Below, piece after piece: positions 1 through 11,000 of a stretch of DNA of 64,000 nt. Source of the stretch: Monocercomonoides exilis (Eukaryota > Preaxostyla > Oxymonadida > Polymastigidae); NCBI GenBank assembly GCA_001643675.2, contig LSRY02000002.1, positions 2,437,001-2,501,000 on the forward strand, in the 5' to 3' direction. Every line of letters begins with the position of its first letter. Position 1 is the first letter of the stretch. A model generated the notes under the pieces. The model had not been told where the DNA came from and searched no databases. It saw only the letters and a program-made list of their open reading frames with translations. The position numbers and the translations under genes are program-made.

Positions 1-156
1 GCTGTATTTATTTCTCAGCCTTCTCTTGCTTCAACCCTTCTCTCAAAGAATTCCCATCTCGGAAAAACTTTATCTCCTGCTGCTGCTGCTCGCGCGGCCC
101 AGTTGGCTGCGAAGTTTAATCAAAGTGTCAAACCATTTAAGGATCCATTTTCTTGA
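1..156 (+). CDS. 3' end of an unidentified protein (partial)
   Basis: Frame 1 is open from the first base to a TGA at 154-156 and encodes about 51 residues that end in an Ala-rich helix-like tail (AAAARAAQLAAKFNQ) followed by SVKPFKDPFS. The G+C content is clearly higher than in the AT-rich DNA that follows, which is how coding and non-coding DNA differ throughout this window. The next frame also has an ORF from base 26, but it runs on into AT-rich sequence and looks like a shadow. Ala-rich tails of this kind occur at the ends of many nuclear and RNA-processing proteins, but I do not recognise the family. The start lies outside the window. Confidence 0.5.
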   Translation, partial: AVFISQPSLASTLLSKNSHLGKTLSPAAAARAAQLAAKFNQSVKPFKDPFS

Positions 157-416
157 TTGTTTCGAAATTTTTTTAAATTTAACTGCTCATTTGTTATTCA
201 ATTCGGTAATTATTTATATTTTATTGCTTTTTCGGCCTTGAATATTGTTTTTGATGTTCGTTTCACTGATCCTTTTTGAATCAAACTTGTTTTATTCAAA
301 TGAAATATAAAATTCAGATAATGATTTGATTGCGAAATGAATTTTATGTGTGCGAAATGAAGTTAATCGAATTGAACTGAGATGATTTGAAATGCAATGA
401 AGTGAGATGAATTGTT

Positions 417-991
417 TTAATTATCAAGTCCAATGTCAGAAATATCAATCCCAAGATCCTTAAATAATCGAGTAACTATTTGAGGATTTAGTGTTCTAGA
501 TTCACGAGTTGGATGAAAGTCTATGCAATTAAGAGTGTCAATCATAAAATCATAAAAATCTGGGTATTCTTCCATGATACTTTGAAGCGTTTCTTTCGGA
601 CGGTGTGAAGAAGTAATTGACAAAATTCTTTCTTTCAATCCAGGCTGCGACAAATGATACATGATGCGCTTTGATTCAGATAATTTGACAAGCTTGTCAT
701 CTGGAACTCGATAAAATGAATTGTACTTTGAAGCAACAGCAGGAACTGAACACAAGGCATTCATTTCTTTTGAAATAGGAGGTAATTCATTTGCTTCCTC
801 TTTTTTTTCTTGTGTTTTTGAACACGATAGGCAATGAACTTGATAGCACTTCACGCTGCAACTGAAAATATGAAAATTATACCAATAAAATTAGATTTAA
901 CAATTCGAGCAAACTAAGGAGCAGCACAACGAGGGCACTTATACTTCTTTTTATCTATACCACATATAGAACACATAATAGAGTTTTGCAT
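417..991 (-). CDS. HIT-type zinc-finger protein, ZNHIT3/Hit1-like
   Basis: Two exons, 991-915 and 861-417, joined across a 53-bp intron (GTTTGC...TTTTCAG), give 173 residues. The spliced N-terminus shows the HIT zinc-finger pattern: MCSICG, then KYKCPRC, then PYCSVKCYQVHC, that is CxxC...CxxC...CxxxC with H and C completing the second zinc site. The exon junction falls inside the finger, at the Tyr codon before CSVKC, so the intron is needed to build the domain. ZNHIT3/Hit1 proteins are about 150-160 residues and help assemble box C/D snoRNPs with NUFIP/Rsa1. The C-terminal half here (about residues 85-165, ending near DIGLDN) matches the size and position of the helical Rsa1-binding region of Hit1. 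ZNHIT3 is inferred over other HIT-finger proteins from length and layout. Stop is TAA. Confidence 0.85.
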
Positions 992-1340
992 GTTTTGAAA
1001 ATGAAAAATCTTTTATTTTTCTAAATCACATATTTCCATAACAATTATTATTTTTGTTCACAAAAAAAAGTTCATCTTTCTCTTTGTTAATTAATAAAAT
1101 TTCATCACATTTTCACCAGCAATTTATTTTTTTTTTTTTTTTTAAGAATTTCCATCATTTATAATCAATTTCAATAGCTCAAATATCATTATTTATTTTC
1201 ATCTAACCAGTTTCTTATTATTAACCACAAATAAAAATTGAAATGACAAACTCTCGAAAAATGAATTCACATTAACAAGAACAATATGCAAGGAAAACCA
1301 TTCTTATGAAAGACAGTAGCACTGATTTCTTTTTACGGTA

Positions 1341-1403
1341 AATAAAATAAAATAAAATAAAATAAAATAAAATAAAATAAAATAAAATAAAATAAAATAA
1401 AAT
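1341..1403. repeat. (AAAAT)n microsatellite
   Basis: About twelve uninterrupted AAAAT/ATTTT pentamers lie in the 3' flank of the FKBP15-like gene, 40 bp after its stop. The rest of 992-1443 is AT-rich with a poly-T tract near 1126-1143 and no supportable gene. Shorter tracts of the same pentamer occur near 26050-26072 and 50474-50490. Confidence 0.9.
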
Positions 1404-1443
1404 TACTTTTTTTAAAAAAATCATATCCTGAGTAATAAACTTC

Positions 1444-4400
1444 TCACAAGTCGTCATCTGGAAAGAGTGAAGTTGGCTGGTATTGTGTTCTTGGCGACTG
1501 GTGCGGGGGCTTCTGTGGTTTTTCCGCGCCGTCGTCGAAGAGAGAAGAGGAGAGGACGGAAGAGAAAGGAGAAGAGGAAGCATTGGAGAAGGAAGGTCTG
1601 GGGGCATCTCTCTGAGTGGAGTGGATGTGCGAGGAAGGGGGAGGAGGAGGAGGTGAAGGGGCAGACGAGGAAGACGGGGCAACACGTCTGTGAGTGTTCT
1701 GCTGAGCAGACTGAGTCCAGGAATATTCGCTCTCTTCTTTCTCCACATTCACATAGCCATCGATCTCTTCGTCGTCTTGCTCGTCTTTCTGAGTGAAATT
1801 TCTTCTCTTTTGAGGAATGGCTGGGGGAGGAGGCTGAGGCTGGGAGCGGGCAGGAGGGGCAGGGGGAGGAAGAGAAGAGAGAGAAGAATGAGGAGAAGGA
1901 GAAGGAGATGAAGAGGAAGATGGTTCAGAGGCGATGGTGGCAGCTAAAAGAGGGTTGTATGCCCCGTAGTCATCATCAGCATCGTCTTCATCAGCAGCTG
2001 AAGTGAGTGGATCATCTCCAAAGAGAGAAGAAGAAGAAGAAGATGATGATGATGAAGTATTAGCAGAACGAGAAGCATTTGATAGAGAAGAAGAATGAGA
2101 AGAAGAAGATGCTGAAGAAGCTGCCTGTTCTTCTTCGCTCTTCTTCTTCATCTGTTCTCTCCACAGCTGCTGTTGAAGCATCAGCCTTTGTTCTCTTTCT
2201 CTCCTCTCCTTCTCCTTCCTCTCCTTCTTCTCCTGCTTCTTCTTCTTCTTCTCTGGATCCTTCTCTTTGTCTTTCTCCTTCTTCCCTTCTTTCTTCCCTT
2301 TCTTTTCGTGCTTTCCCGCTTTCTTCTCTTCAACCCCATCTTCAAACAGATTCCCTCCGCTTTCTTGTGGCTTTGCGGAATGCGATGCGAATGGCTCTTC
2401 TTTCTCTGCCTCTTGCTCATCATCTCCAAAAAGAGAAGAAGAAGAAGAAGAAGAAGAAGAAGAAGAAGAAGAAGATGATGATGATGGAGTTATGTTTGCT
2501 TCAGTCAAAGTATTCAATTGCTTTCCGGTTGATGTTTCAGAAGCAGAATTTGATAAAATTGCATTTTCATCCTCTTTTGTCTCTCTTTGTGCTGCTTGTG
2601 GTGTTGGCGTGTGAGAAGAAGAAGAAACAGAAGAAGAAGAAGGTGGTGGAGGAGCAGAAAACACAAAAGTGATTTCTTTCTCTTTCTCTTTCTCTTCTCC
2701 TTCTTCGTCTCTTATTTTATTTTGCACTTCATCATCATCATCTTCATCGTCATCTGCAAATAATGAAGAGCTGCTCTGCTTCTTTTCCTCCCTTTTCACA
2801 TTCAATGGAGATTGCATCTTTTGCTTCTCTTTCTCTTTCTCTTTCTCTTTCTCCTCTTCTCCTTCCTCAAAGTCTGCAAACAACGAAGACTCACTTTTCT
2901 GTGTCTCTTTCTGTGTTTGTGCTTGTGATAAAGATGAAGATGAAGATGAAGATGAAGAGGCAGATGCTGCCAGAAGAGGAGAAGAGAACAAATCATTCGA
3001 TTCATCCTTTTTGTGCTCTTCTTCTTTTTCTTTGCCTTCTTCTTCCTTCGTTGGTGTAACTTCATCGTCATCTGCCCACAAAAGTGAAGAAGTCTTTGCT
3101 TTTTGTGGCTTTTCTGCCATTTTCAAATTGTCTTCCTCTTTTATGCTCTGCAAAATATCTTCTTCTTTCTCCTCTTTCTCTTCTTTTTTCTCTGATTTCT
3201 TTTTTGTCTCCTTATTCCCTTTGGACTTTGCCTTTTCTGTCTCATTTCCTCCTGTCAGCAAGTCTTGTTGAGCATCTCCGTCTTCTTCAAACAAACTTGT
3301 TCGTTTCGCACTCTTTTTGGAGGTCAGCTCTTTCTCTCTTCTTTTCGCCTCTTCCTTCTCCTTCTTCAGCTTCGCCTGCAGCTCCTTCACTTCCTTCTCT
3401 GCTTCTTCTCTTCTTTTGGCTTCCTTCTTTGCTTCCTTCACTCCTTCCTCTTTGCCTTCTGCATATCCCTTTTCATACCCTTTCCTCTCTCCTTCTTCTT
3501 CTCCTTCCTCTCTTCCTATTTTCATCCCTTCTCTTTTCCCTTCTGCCCTTCCTTCTCTCTCTCCTTCCTCCTTCCCTTCCTTCCATCCAACCTCTTTCCC
3601 TTCTTCATATCCTTCTTTCCTTCCCTTCTCCTTCCCTTCCTCCGTCGCCTTCTTCACAGCTGCCTTCAAGTCATCTTCAGTGAACCACTTTCTCTTGGCG
3701 TATGCCTCCTTCTCCTTCAGCCTCCTCTCCTTCTCTGCCTCAGCCTCCCTCTCCTTCTCCTCCACTGCCCAGCTCAGCTCCTTCTCTCTCCTCTCCATCT
3801 CTCTCTTCGCACTCTCCAGCTCCTCCGCCATCTGCCTCTTCGCACTCTCCACCCTCGCCATCTCCATCTTCTGCTGAATCAGCTCCTCTTCCAACTGCTT
3901 CTTCTGAATGGCCCACTGCCTTCTGCTCTCCTCCTGCTCCATCCGCTTCTCCCCCACCATCTTCAGCGTCTCTTCCCTCTCACTCTTCAGCTGCCCTCTC
4001 AATCCCCCCACTTCTTGTGTCAGCTTCAATATCTTCTCTCTCTCTTCTCTTTCTCTCTTCTCCCTCTCGCCCCCTCGCTGTGTGCTGAACGTGGCTGCTG
4101 CTTTGAATCCTTCGATGTCTTCTTCCAATCTCTTCACTTTGTTCTCTTTTGCCTTCATTTCCACTGCCATCTCAGCCATCTTCAGTGAGTCTGCCCTTTT
4201 AGCTGCCTCAACTTCCATCAGTTTGTTTTCAGCTGCTCTAAGTGACTCACGCAGACTCTCAACAACTTTGTCGTTCTCTGCCATGTTTGACAGCAAATGC
4301 TGCTTCTCCTCTTCTGCGCTCCTCTTCGTCTGCTCCTCTGCCTCTCTGGCTGCCTTCCTCTCTTTCTCTTGCTCCTCCTTCATCACTCGCATCTGCTGCT

Positions 4401-4879
4401 CCATCAACGAAAGACTGCTGATGTGTCTGCTAAGATCTCCTTTCAGAGCTTTGTTCTCCTTCGAAATGCGCCGAAGAGACTGGAGAATCACAAAAGAGGA
4501 CGAAAGAGGGACAGATTTGAGAGAGGCTGAATGAGAAGAAGAAGAGGAAGAAGAGGAAGAAGAGGAAGAAGAGGAAGAAGCAGATTCAGAAGCAGGAGAA
4601 GAAAGAGACGAAGGAGAAGAAGGAGGAGTTGACTCAGAAAGTGAAGGAGGCGTCATTCTTGTCAAAAGCTGATGGAATGCCAGCAGTCTTTCGTGAATGT
4701 TCTGGTTCATTTTGCTGCTTAGCTTCACATTCATCAAAAGCTCCTTCTTCTTCTTTGCCTCTTCTTCGATTCGCTTTCGCTCTTCTTCTTCTTCTTTCTC
4801 TTCAATCATCTTCAGCTGCTCTGCAACGTTAATCGATAACGGATTCTCTTCTTTCTCTTTCTTGTTCTCTTCTTCTTCC

Positions 4880-4914
<35 letters not shown>

Positions 4915-6886
4915 CTCCTCTTCTTCTTCCTCTTCCCCTTCTTCCTCCTCATCCTTTTCCTTTTTAGCTTTCTTTTTCTTTTCCTCCTCTTCATCTTCTT
5001 TGCTTTCCTCTTCCTCTTCCTCTTTTTCCTCTTCTTTCTCTTCCTTCTTTTCAGCTTCTTCTTCTTCCTCTTCTTTCTCTTCCTCTTCGCCTTCTTTCTT
5101 CTTCGATTCAGTTTCTTCTCCTTCTTTCTTCTTTTCTTCCTCTTTCTCCTCTTCATCATCATACATTTTCTCATCTGCCTTTTCACTGACTTTTCCTTCT
5201 TCTTTCTTTTCCACATCTTCTTTCTTTTCTTCTTCCTCCTTTTGCAAAGCTTCCTCTTCTGCCTTCTTCTCTTCCTTTCTCTTCTCTTCTTCTTTTCCTT
5301 CTTCCTCTTCCTTCTTCTTCTTCTCTTCCATCTCTTTCTTCCTCTCCTCCTCTTTTGCCTTCACCCTCTTCTCCACTTCGCTCCTCTCCTTCTTCCTCTC
5401 CTCTTCCACCCTCTTCCTCACCTTCTCCCTCAGCCTTTCTCTTCTCTCTTTGTGTTCTGCCTCAACAACAGCCACTTGCTCTGCGGGGCTTAAGCTCTTA
5501 TTCGAAGGGCTCCTTTTGATTCCTAACAAAACTGCCTCTATCAACAGAAACAGCTCGTCTTCATCTTCACACAGCTTCTCATTCTCATCCTTTTTCTCCT
5601 TCTCCTTCTCTTTCTCTTCCTTCTCCTCCTTCTCTGCATCTGAAGCAGACGACAGCACAGTCTTCGTGAGTGATGTGCTCAGATCGATCACCAAATCCTT
5701 CTTCAGCCTGTTCAATCTGAACACATCTGCGTCTTCTCCTGCCTGCGCCACCTCCATTTCTGTCTGATGCTGCCTCATCTCCCTCTTCTTCGTCTCCTCA
5801 TACGCCATCCACCCGCTCAGATGAGCCAGCTTCTTTCTCTCCGCCTGGCTGAGCACACGGAAGGGAACACACATGCTCCTCCTCTCTTCTTTCTTCATCC
5901 CTATCAGCAGCTGCTCCACCACCCCCATGTGGATCTCTTTCCCTATCTCCTCTTCGCCTTCTCCTTCGCCTTCTCCTCTTCCTTCTCCTTCTCCTCCTCC
6001 TTCTTCTTCTTCTTTCTCTGCTTCATCATCTTCCTCTCCTGCCTCTTCGTCGCTGCTGCCTGCTCTACTATCCTTCTTCACTTTTTTCTGTTCTTCTTTG
6101 TCTTCATCTTCTTTCGTCTGACTGTGTGTTCTGAGTGTCGACTTCAGCAAATGCTCTCCAGTCATATCAACAATCAACCTTCCCCTTTCTCCTCTCTCTT
6201 CGTTCGGCTCTTCTTCGTCATTATCCTCTTCTTCTTCATCGTCCATTCCTTCGATTTTCTTTTCTTCAGGTTCTTTTTTCTTTCGGATAAATTCAAATAC
6301 TTTAATCTCAGCTCCTACAAAATCTCCAGGAAGTGCAAGCCAAGTTCCTTTTCCTTTGCTAAAGCTTACAGTGTGAAATAAATCTCCAATAACTTTAACA
6401 GTTGGAATCCTTTCAACAGTTTCCTTGACTGCTGCTGATTGTTGAGAAGCCATTTGAGTTGCTAGCATTTGGCGATATTGAGTCATTTGAGCTTTAATCG
6501 CTCGAATTTGAGCATCAAATGTTGCTGCTTCTTGAGGCTGTGAGAACTTAACAGACCAAGCGGTCATGGACTTGTCTCGGAATGTTGCAAAGACTCCTGA
6601 ACTAATTTGATAGACAAAGGAGTCAAGTGACACATCTTCGCAGACAAAACGCTCTGTCGAAGGCTGAGCTGTTTTATACACTGAAAGAAGATAAAATGGT
6701 TGAACTTGCCTTCGTTCTATTGCTACAAAAACTCTGCCCCTTGGTGAATATTGCGTTACACTTTAGAAAAGAGTATTTGAATCATAATCATAAAAAAAGA
6801 TGAATTGTTTCCTATAAAATAACAAACTATTCAAAGACATCAGCAATTGCGTAAAATAAGTATTGCGCTTGTTGTGCTGCAGCCAT
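1444..6886 (-). CDS. FKBP15/WAFL-like WH1 and coiled-coil protein with LF-acidic repeats
   Basis: Exons 6886-6828 and 6760-1444 (67-bp intron, GTTTGT...CTAAAG) give 1791 residues. The start ATG sits in a short exon encoding MAAAQQAQYLFYAIADVFEY; the frame is closed just upstream. Residues 1-100 resemble the WH1/PH-like domain of FKBP15 (GRVFVAIE, FYLLSVYK, AWSVKF in the expected order). No convincing FKBP isomerase domain follows. Residues about 175-720 are Glu/Lys-rich, with a 26-plus Glu run. About 740-1180 is predicted coiled coil containing 17 glycines spaced exactly four residues apart (1062-1126). From about 1180 to the end there are some ten acidic LF motifs (SLFEED, SSLFADD, SLFGDD, NLFEDG) separated by poly-Ser, and the protein ends SLFPDDDL. 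FKBP15 (endosome and actin associated) also ends in an LFGDDDD motif, and the WASH subunit FAM21 carries many such motifs that bind retromer. An endosomal scaffold role is inferred. Confidence 0.65.
3442..3636 (-). repeat. GX3 periodic array inside the FKBP15-like protein
   Basis: This 195-bp stretch encodes 65 residues in which Gly recurs at every fourth position 17 times without a slip; the spacer triplets are nearly all E, K or R with an occasional Y, W, A, V or MKI. Glycine codons vary and spacers differ, so this is a conserved protein periodicity rather than a simple DNA repeat. Confidence 0.9.
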
Positions 6887-7114
6887 TTATAATCTTTGTA
6901 TCTGGGTCAAAAAAAATAAATCATAAAAATTAAACGTGGATCAAAGAAGTTTTACATTCATTAACATACAATAATAATATAATTACAAATAAGTTTCAGC
7001 AAAGTACAGTGTTTAAAGCACTTAAAAGCACAAACAAAACACTTTTATTAGGCTTAAACTTATTATTATGGTTATCTTCACCATAATAGAGATCATTCAG
7101 AATTATTTCGTTGG

Positions 7115-7656
7115 ATGGGGAAATCAAAACAAAAAAAGTTAGAGAAAATTAAAGAAAGAAAAGAAAAATTAAAAAATAGAGCTGCACTGGTTGAAAGCAT
7201 TTCAAAATTACAAGCTCCTTCTTCTATTCTACAAAAATTATCAAAAACTTCGCGCCTTGGAATGGTATTGCGTTTTAATGATATATAAATAAAATTCTCA
7301 ATTTACATATTTAATTTCAATAATTTTAGAAAGAAGTGAAAAAGAAAGTTTTACAATTTGAAGCGAGCGAAGTTCTGAAAAATAAATCTGAAAATCTTCG
7401 AAAGAGCGACATTCTCGAAGAAGATTCTGATGAATCTGATTCAAGCAGTGAAGATGATATTAATGATATTGAAATACGAAATACAGAAGAGAAGAAAGTT
7501 GATCCATCAGAACCACCACCATTTGTAATACAAAATCGCGCAGAAAAGAAAGTAAAGGAAAAAGAAAGAGATGCAGATGGAGATATAATTCATCATACAA
7601 GGCCAAAGAAGAAGAAAGTCGAAGGATTAAAGTTTTCTTCTGAAGATGGAGAATGA
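7115..7656 (+). CDS. Small basic/acidic protein resembling the DHX37/Dhr1 N-terminal region
   Basis: Exons 7115-7264 and 7330-7656 (65-bp intron, GTATTG...TTTTAG) encode 158 residues starting MGKSKQKKLEKIKERKEK. The N-terminal 65 residues follow the order seen in the N-terminal extension of the ribosome-assembly DEAH helicase DHX37/Dhr1: a Lys/Glu-rich helix, then RAALVESISKLQ, then a LSKTSRLGM segment where those helicases have a 'TSKLG' stretch. Here no helicase follows: after an acidic Ser/Asp/Glu patch (EEDSDESDSSSEDD) and a Lys-rich patch with HHTRPKKKK the frame ends in TGA. It could be a separate nucleolar protein with a similar helix, or a split-off N-terminal module. The family call is tentative; the gene model is well supported by frame, splice signals and composition. 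Only 228 bp separate its start from that of the divergent FKBP15-like gene. Confidence 0.5.
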
Positions 7657-8045
7657 AAATTATGTAATTCTGTATTTAATTATAATGTTAGGGTAATATC
7701 TCTCTATTACAAACTTTTAAGATTGAAAATTCAAGGCTTACATTTTGAGCTCTTTTATAAATTATTTCCCTTTGAGATATGTTATTTTAAACAAACTGAA
7801 TTTGATTATTTTGGAAGAAACAATGTTTATTTTTAATTGAATTTTGAAATTGTCAATTAATTTTTTGCAAGAAAAGCAAATAATTGGAAATAATTTTAAA
7901 AGATTTTGCATTTCTAAATATGCTTGATCAAAAGAACTATAAAAGTATTTTATTGATTTGTTGAATATTTGTGAGCCGTTTTACGCGACTCACAAGCAAA
8001 AAAGATTCATTTCAAAGAAAGTATTTGCATTGCAAATAATTTAAA
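7657..8045. other. Intergenic, AT-rich, no gene seen
   Basis: 389 bp of AT-rich DNA between two + strand genes. It presumably holds the 3' UTR of the first and the promoter of the TmcB-like gene. A GC-containing patch, gttttacgcgactcac, lies about 65 bp before the next start codon. I see no ORF or structured element. Confidence 0.6.
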
Positions 8046-11000
8046 ATGGAAGAAGATAATCGCAGTGTATCGTCAGTATCAACGTCTATGACTTTCAGCC
8101 ATCAACAAGGAGATTCATTTTCTAAAAAGGATGAAGTGTTATTTACTCCATTATTTCCTTTATACCAGCAAAAAAAGCGTCCAAGTAATTTATATGCAAT
8201 TATTCTTTGGGTAGTTCAACTTATTCAGCTCATAACTCTCAGCGCCTTTCGAATTGATATAAAAACTCAAACTGTAAATAAAACATCATTAGTTTGTGAT
8301 GCAACTTTTTTATTGTAATGGTCACATTTATTTGCATGTTTACTTAATTTCTTATTCTTCATTTTATTTAAAGTACATTGAATTTCTTGACGGAAACTCA
8401 ATTTCATATTTTGCGAAAATTGCAAATACATACATAATATTTGGAATTTTTACTTACGATATATTATTGATGGCATATCTTTTCGTAGTTTCTTTATTTT
8501 TCAGTACTATTGCTTCAAGTCAACCATGGATCATTCGACTTTTGCGATTTCTTGTTGATTTCACTTTAAAGCCATTGTTTATACCTCTTATCACAATCCC
8601 AATAACTTCGTTTGATTGCTGTGAAATCAATGGAACATTGATGCACAGAGGATTGGACGAATCTTGCTTTAGTAGAGGTGCCTTTATTTTTGGATTTATC
8701 TTTTCGGTTCTTCATTTGGTTTGGCTTGGAATTTTCACTTTTTGCGAGCAATGTGCAATTTATAATCATCATTGCAAACATGGTGGATATTTTTCATCTG
8801 CGAATGGATTTTGGCAAGCCTTTGAAAAGATGATCATATTTGGATGCGTGTTCGCAATGAGGATGCTATATGGATGGCCGTTCTGGAGAGGAGTTGTTAC
8901 AGTTGGTTCGTCGTTAGTCATGGTGATATATTTTGCATGGCATCAACCAATGTACAAATTGAAGGGCAATCTGTTTCATGCATGGACTTGGTGCATCTTT
9001 GGCTGTCTTCGACTGTGCAGCGAAATTGGATTCGCCATCGAAAACGCTTCCGGATCGTTTGTTCCAACGCTCGTATTCGAAGTTGTAGGCTTGATCTGTG
9101 GCATTGTGTGTTGCGTGGCGTGCAAGAAGTTTGGAAAGAAGCGAAGAGATGGTCTGTATATCCTCACCGAGTCCAAACAGCCAATTGTTGATGTCCATTC
9201 AGAAGGAGCTGCACATCGTCTTCCTGTCGTCACAAACCCCAGGCGACTCGAACGGGGCATCCGCTTTCTGACGGAAGAAGAGCTCAGATCGTTTGACTAT
9301 GTGACATATGCAGACATGTTGTATACAAACGCAATTCGGAAAGAAAGGCGCGATCCGCAGCTGAGCTTCAATTTTGCAAACTTTCTGATGTACTACAGAA
9401 AGAACTGGATGAAGAGCCACGTGGTGCTGAAGCAGGCGCGTATGTCGTCACCATCGTTTTTCCTGCGCTTTGTACTCTACTGCAAGACGAAGGACAGCAC
9501 CGAAGGCAAAAGCTCAAGCGGCTCAGGTGGTAGCGAAGGGATGAGCGAGCTGAACTCACTCACCTTCGACACGCTCATGGCGAAGGCGCAGGAGACACAC
9601 GAAGCAGCAAAAAATTCGCTACATGAGTTCTTCGACAACATGACATCGCAGACACCAGTGTATTCACTGATTGAGGAGCATCTGACATCGATTGTGACAA
9701 ATGAGGGCAACTCACGGAGATGTTACGAGGAGCTGATCTCGTCGCACCCGCAAAACACGACGGTGCTGCGGAGCTATGCGCAGCTGCTGCTTGACATCTT
9801 CCACGACGAAGATACCGCAGAGATGATTCTGAACAGGGCTGACCAGATTGAAGAGGACTCCTCCTCGTCGATGGGGCCGACGGTAAACTCGGGTGCGGGC
9901 GATCCGTCTATCTCTCTTCCGATGGATGCTGCTGAGCGCAGTCAGGATGTTCAGAGCCGCTCGGTCATCAGCAGTTCGCAGGTCAGTGTGAAGAAGAAGA
10001 GGAAGAAGAAAGGGAAGAAGGGAGGCACGCTGGTTTCTGAGCTTACGCAAAGTTCAGCACGGAGCACTCGAGCAAACACGGTGGTGTCAGTGATTATGGT
10101 TGTTTTGCACTTCGTGGCGATACTCTGCATCATCATCGATGTCATTGTGTACAAATCTTTGGCTACTTCTTATTCGAGCGATCTCGAAACATTGAGAAAC
10201 ATTGCAGATCTTTCGCTTACAACCAACAGGTTGAGCAACATGGCGCTGCAGTATATGTCACACGACATGTACTATCACTTCACTTGGGTCAAAAACGACG
10301 ATGGCTACACAAATGCGCTGATCTACCCGTCAGAACTTCAGAAGACATTCCGTGAAATAGCAGACACACTATCCAATTCTGTGTCCAAAGTGTATGGCGT
10401 CACCAAGCTCCTGACGCCGTGGGAGTCGGCGACAATTGCCATTCAGCTGTTTGAGATGCAAACACCTGCAGACAACATGTCGCTCACAAAAGTGCTGCAT
10501 CACTACCAGCAGATGTCCTCTCTCCTGACTGTGCTGACTTCTTTGTCGCAGATGTCCCGTTCTGTCGGCGAGGCGCCGCCCAACCAGCGCCCAACACACA
10601 GCTCGTACTGCAGTGATTTGGAGTACATGATATTCAACCCTCCACAGCCTGTGTTTGAAGGAACCAAAACAGCCATTATTTCATACTGGGATGAAACGAC
10701 TAAGACTGCTCGGATGATTAGGGGAATGACAATTTTCATTGTCACATTTACACTCGGCTGCATCGGCCTTGCTCTGCTAGGGATGTTTATTGCGATGTCT
10801 CGGAATGCGAAGAAGGAGCGTATTGAAGCATATCATGTCCTTCTATCTGTTCCGAAGGCAAGAATGCAAACTGTCATCAGGCGCCTTCTTTCTGATGATG
10901 ACAAAGGAACAGATGCTGAACACTCAATGTCTGAATCTCTTGAAGATGAGATGCTTGCCAGGGACGATGCAATGTCAAAGGACAAAACTTCAGAAGCATT

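Noticed and set aside
4697-5767. Long + strand poly-Ser/Phe reading frame opposite the FKBP15-like gene
   Set aside because: It is the antisense of GAA/GAG-rich Glu/Lys codons, which read as TCT/TTC. The minus strand gives the recognisable WH1-like and LF-motif protein over the same DNA.
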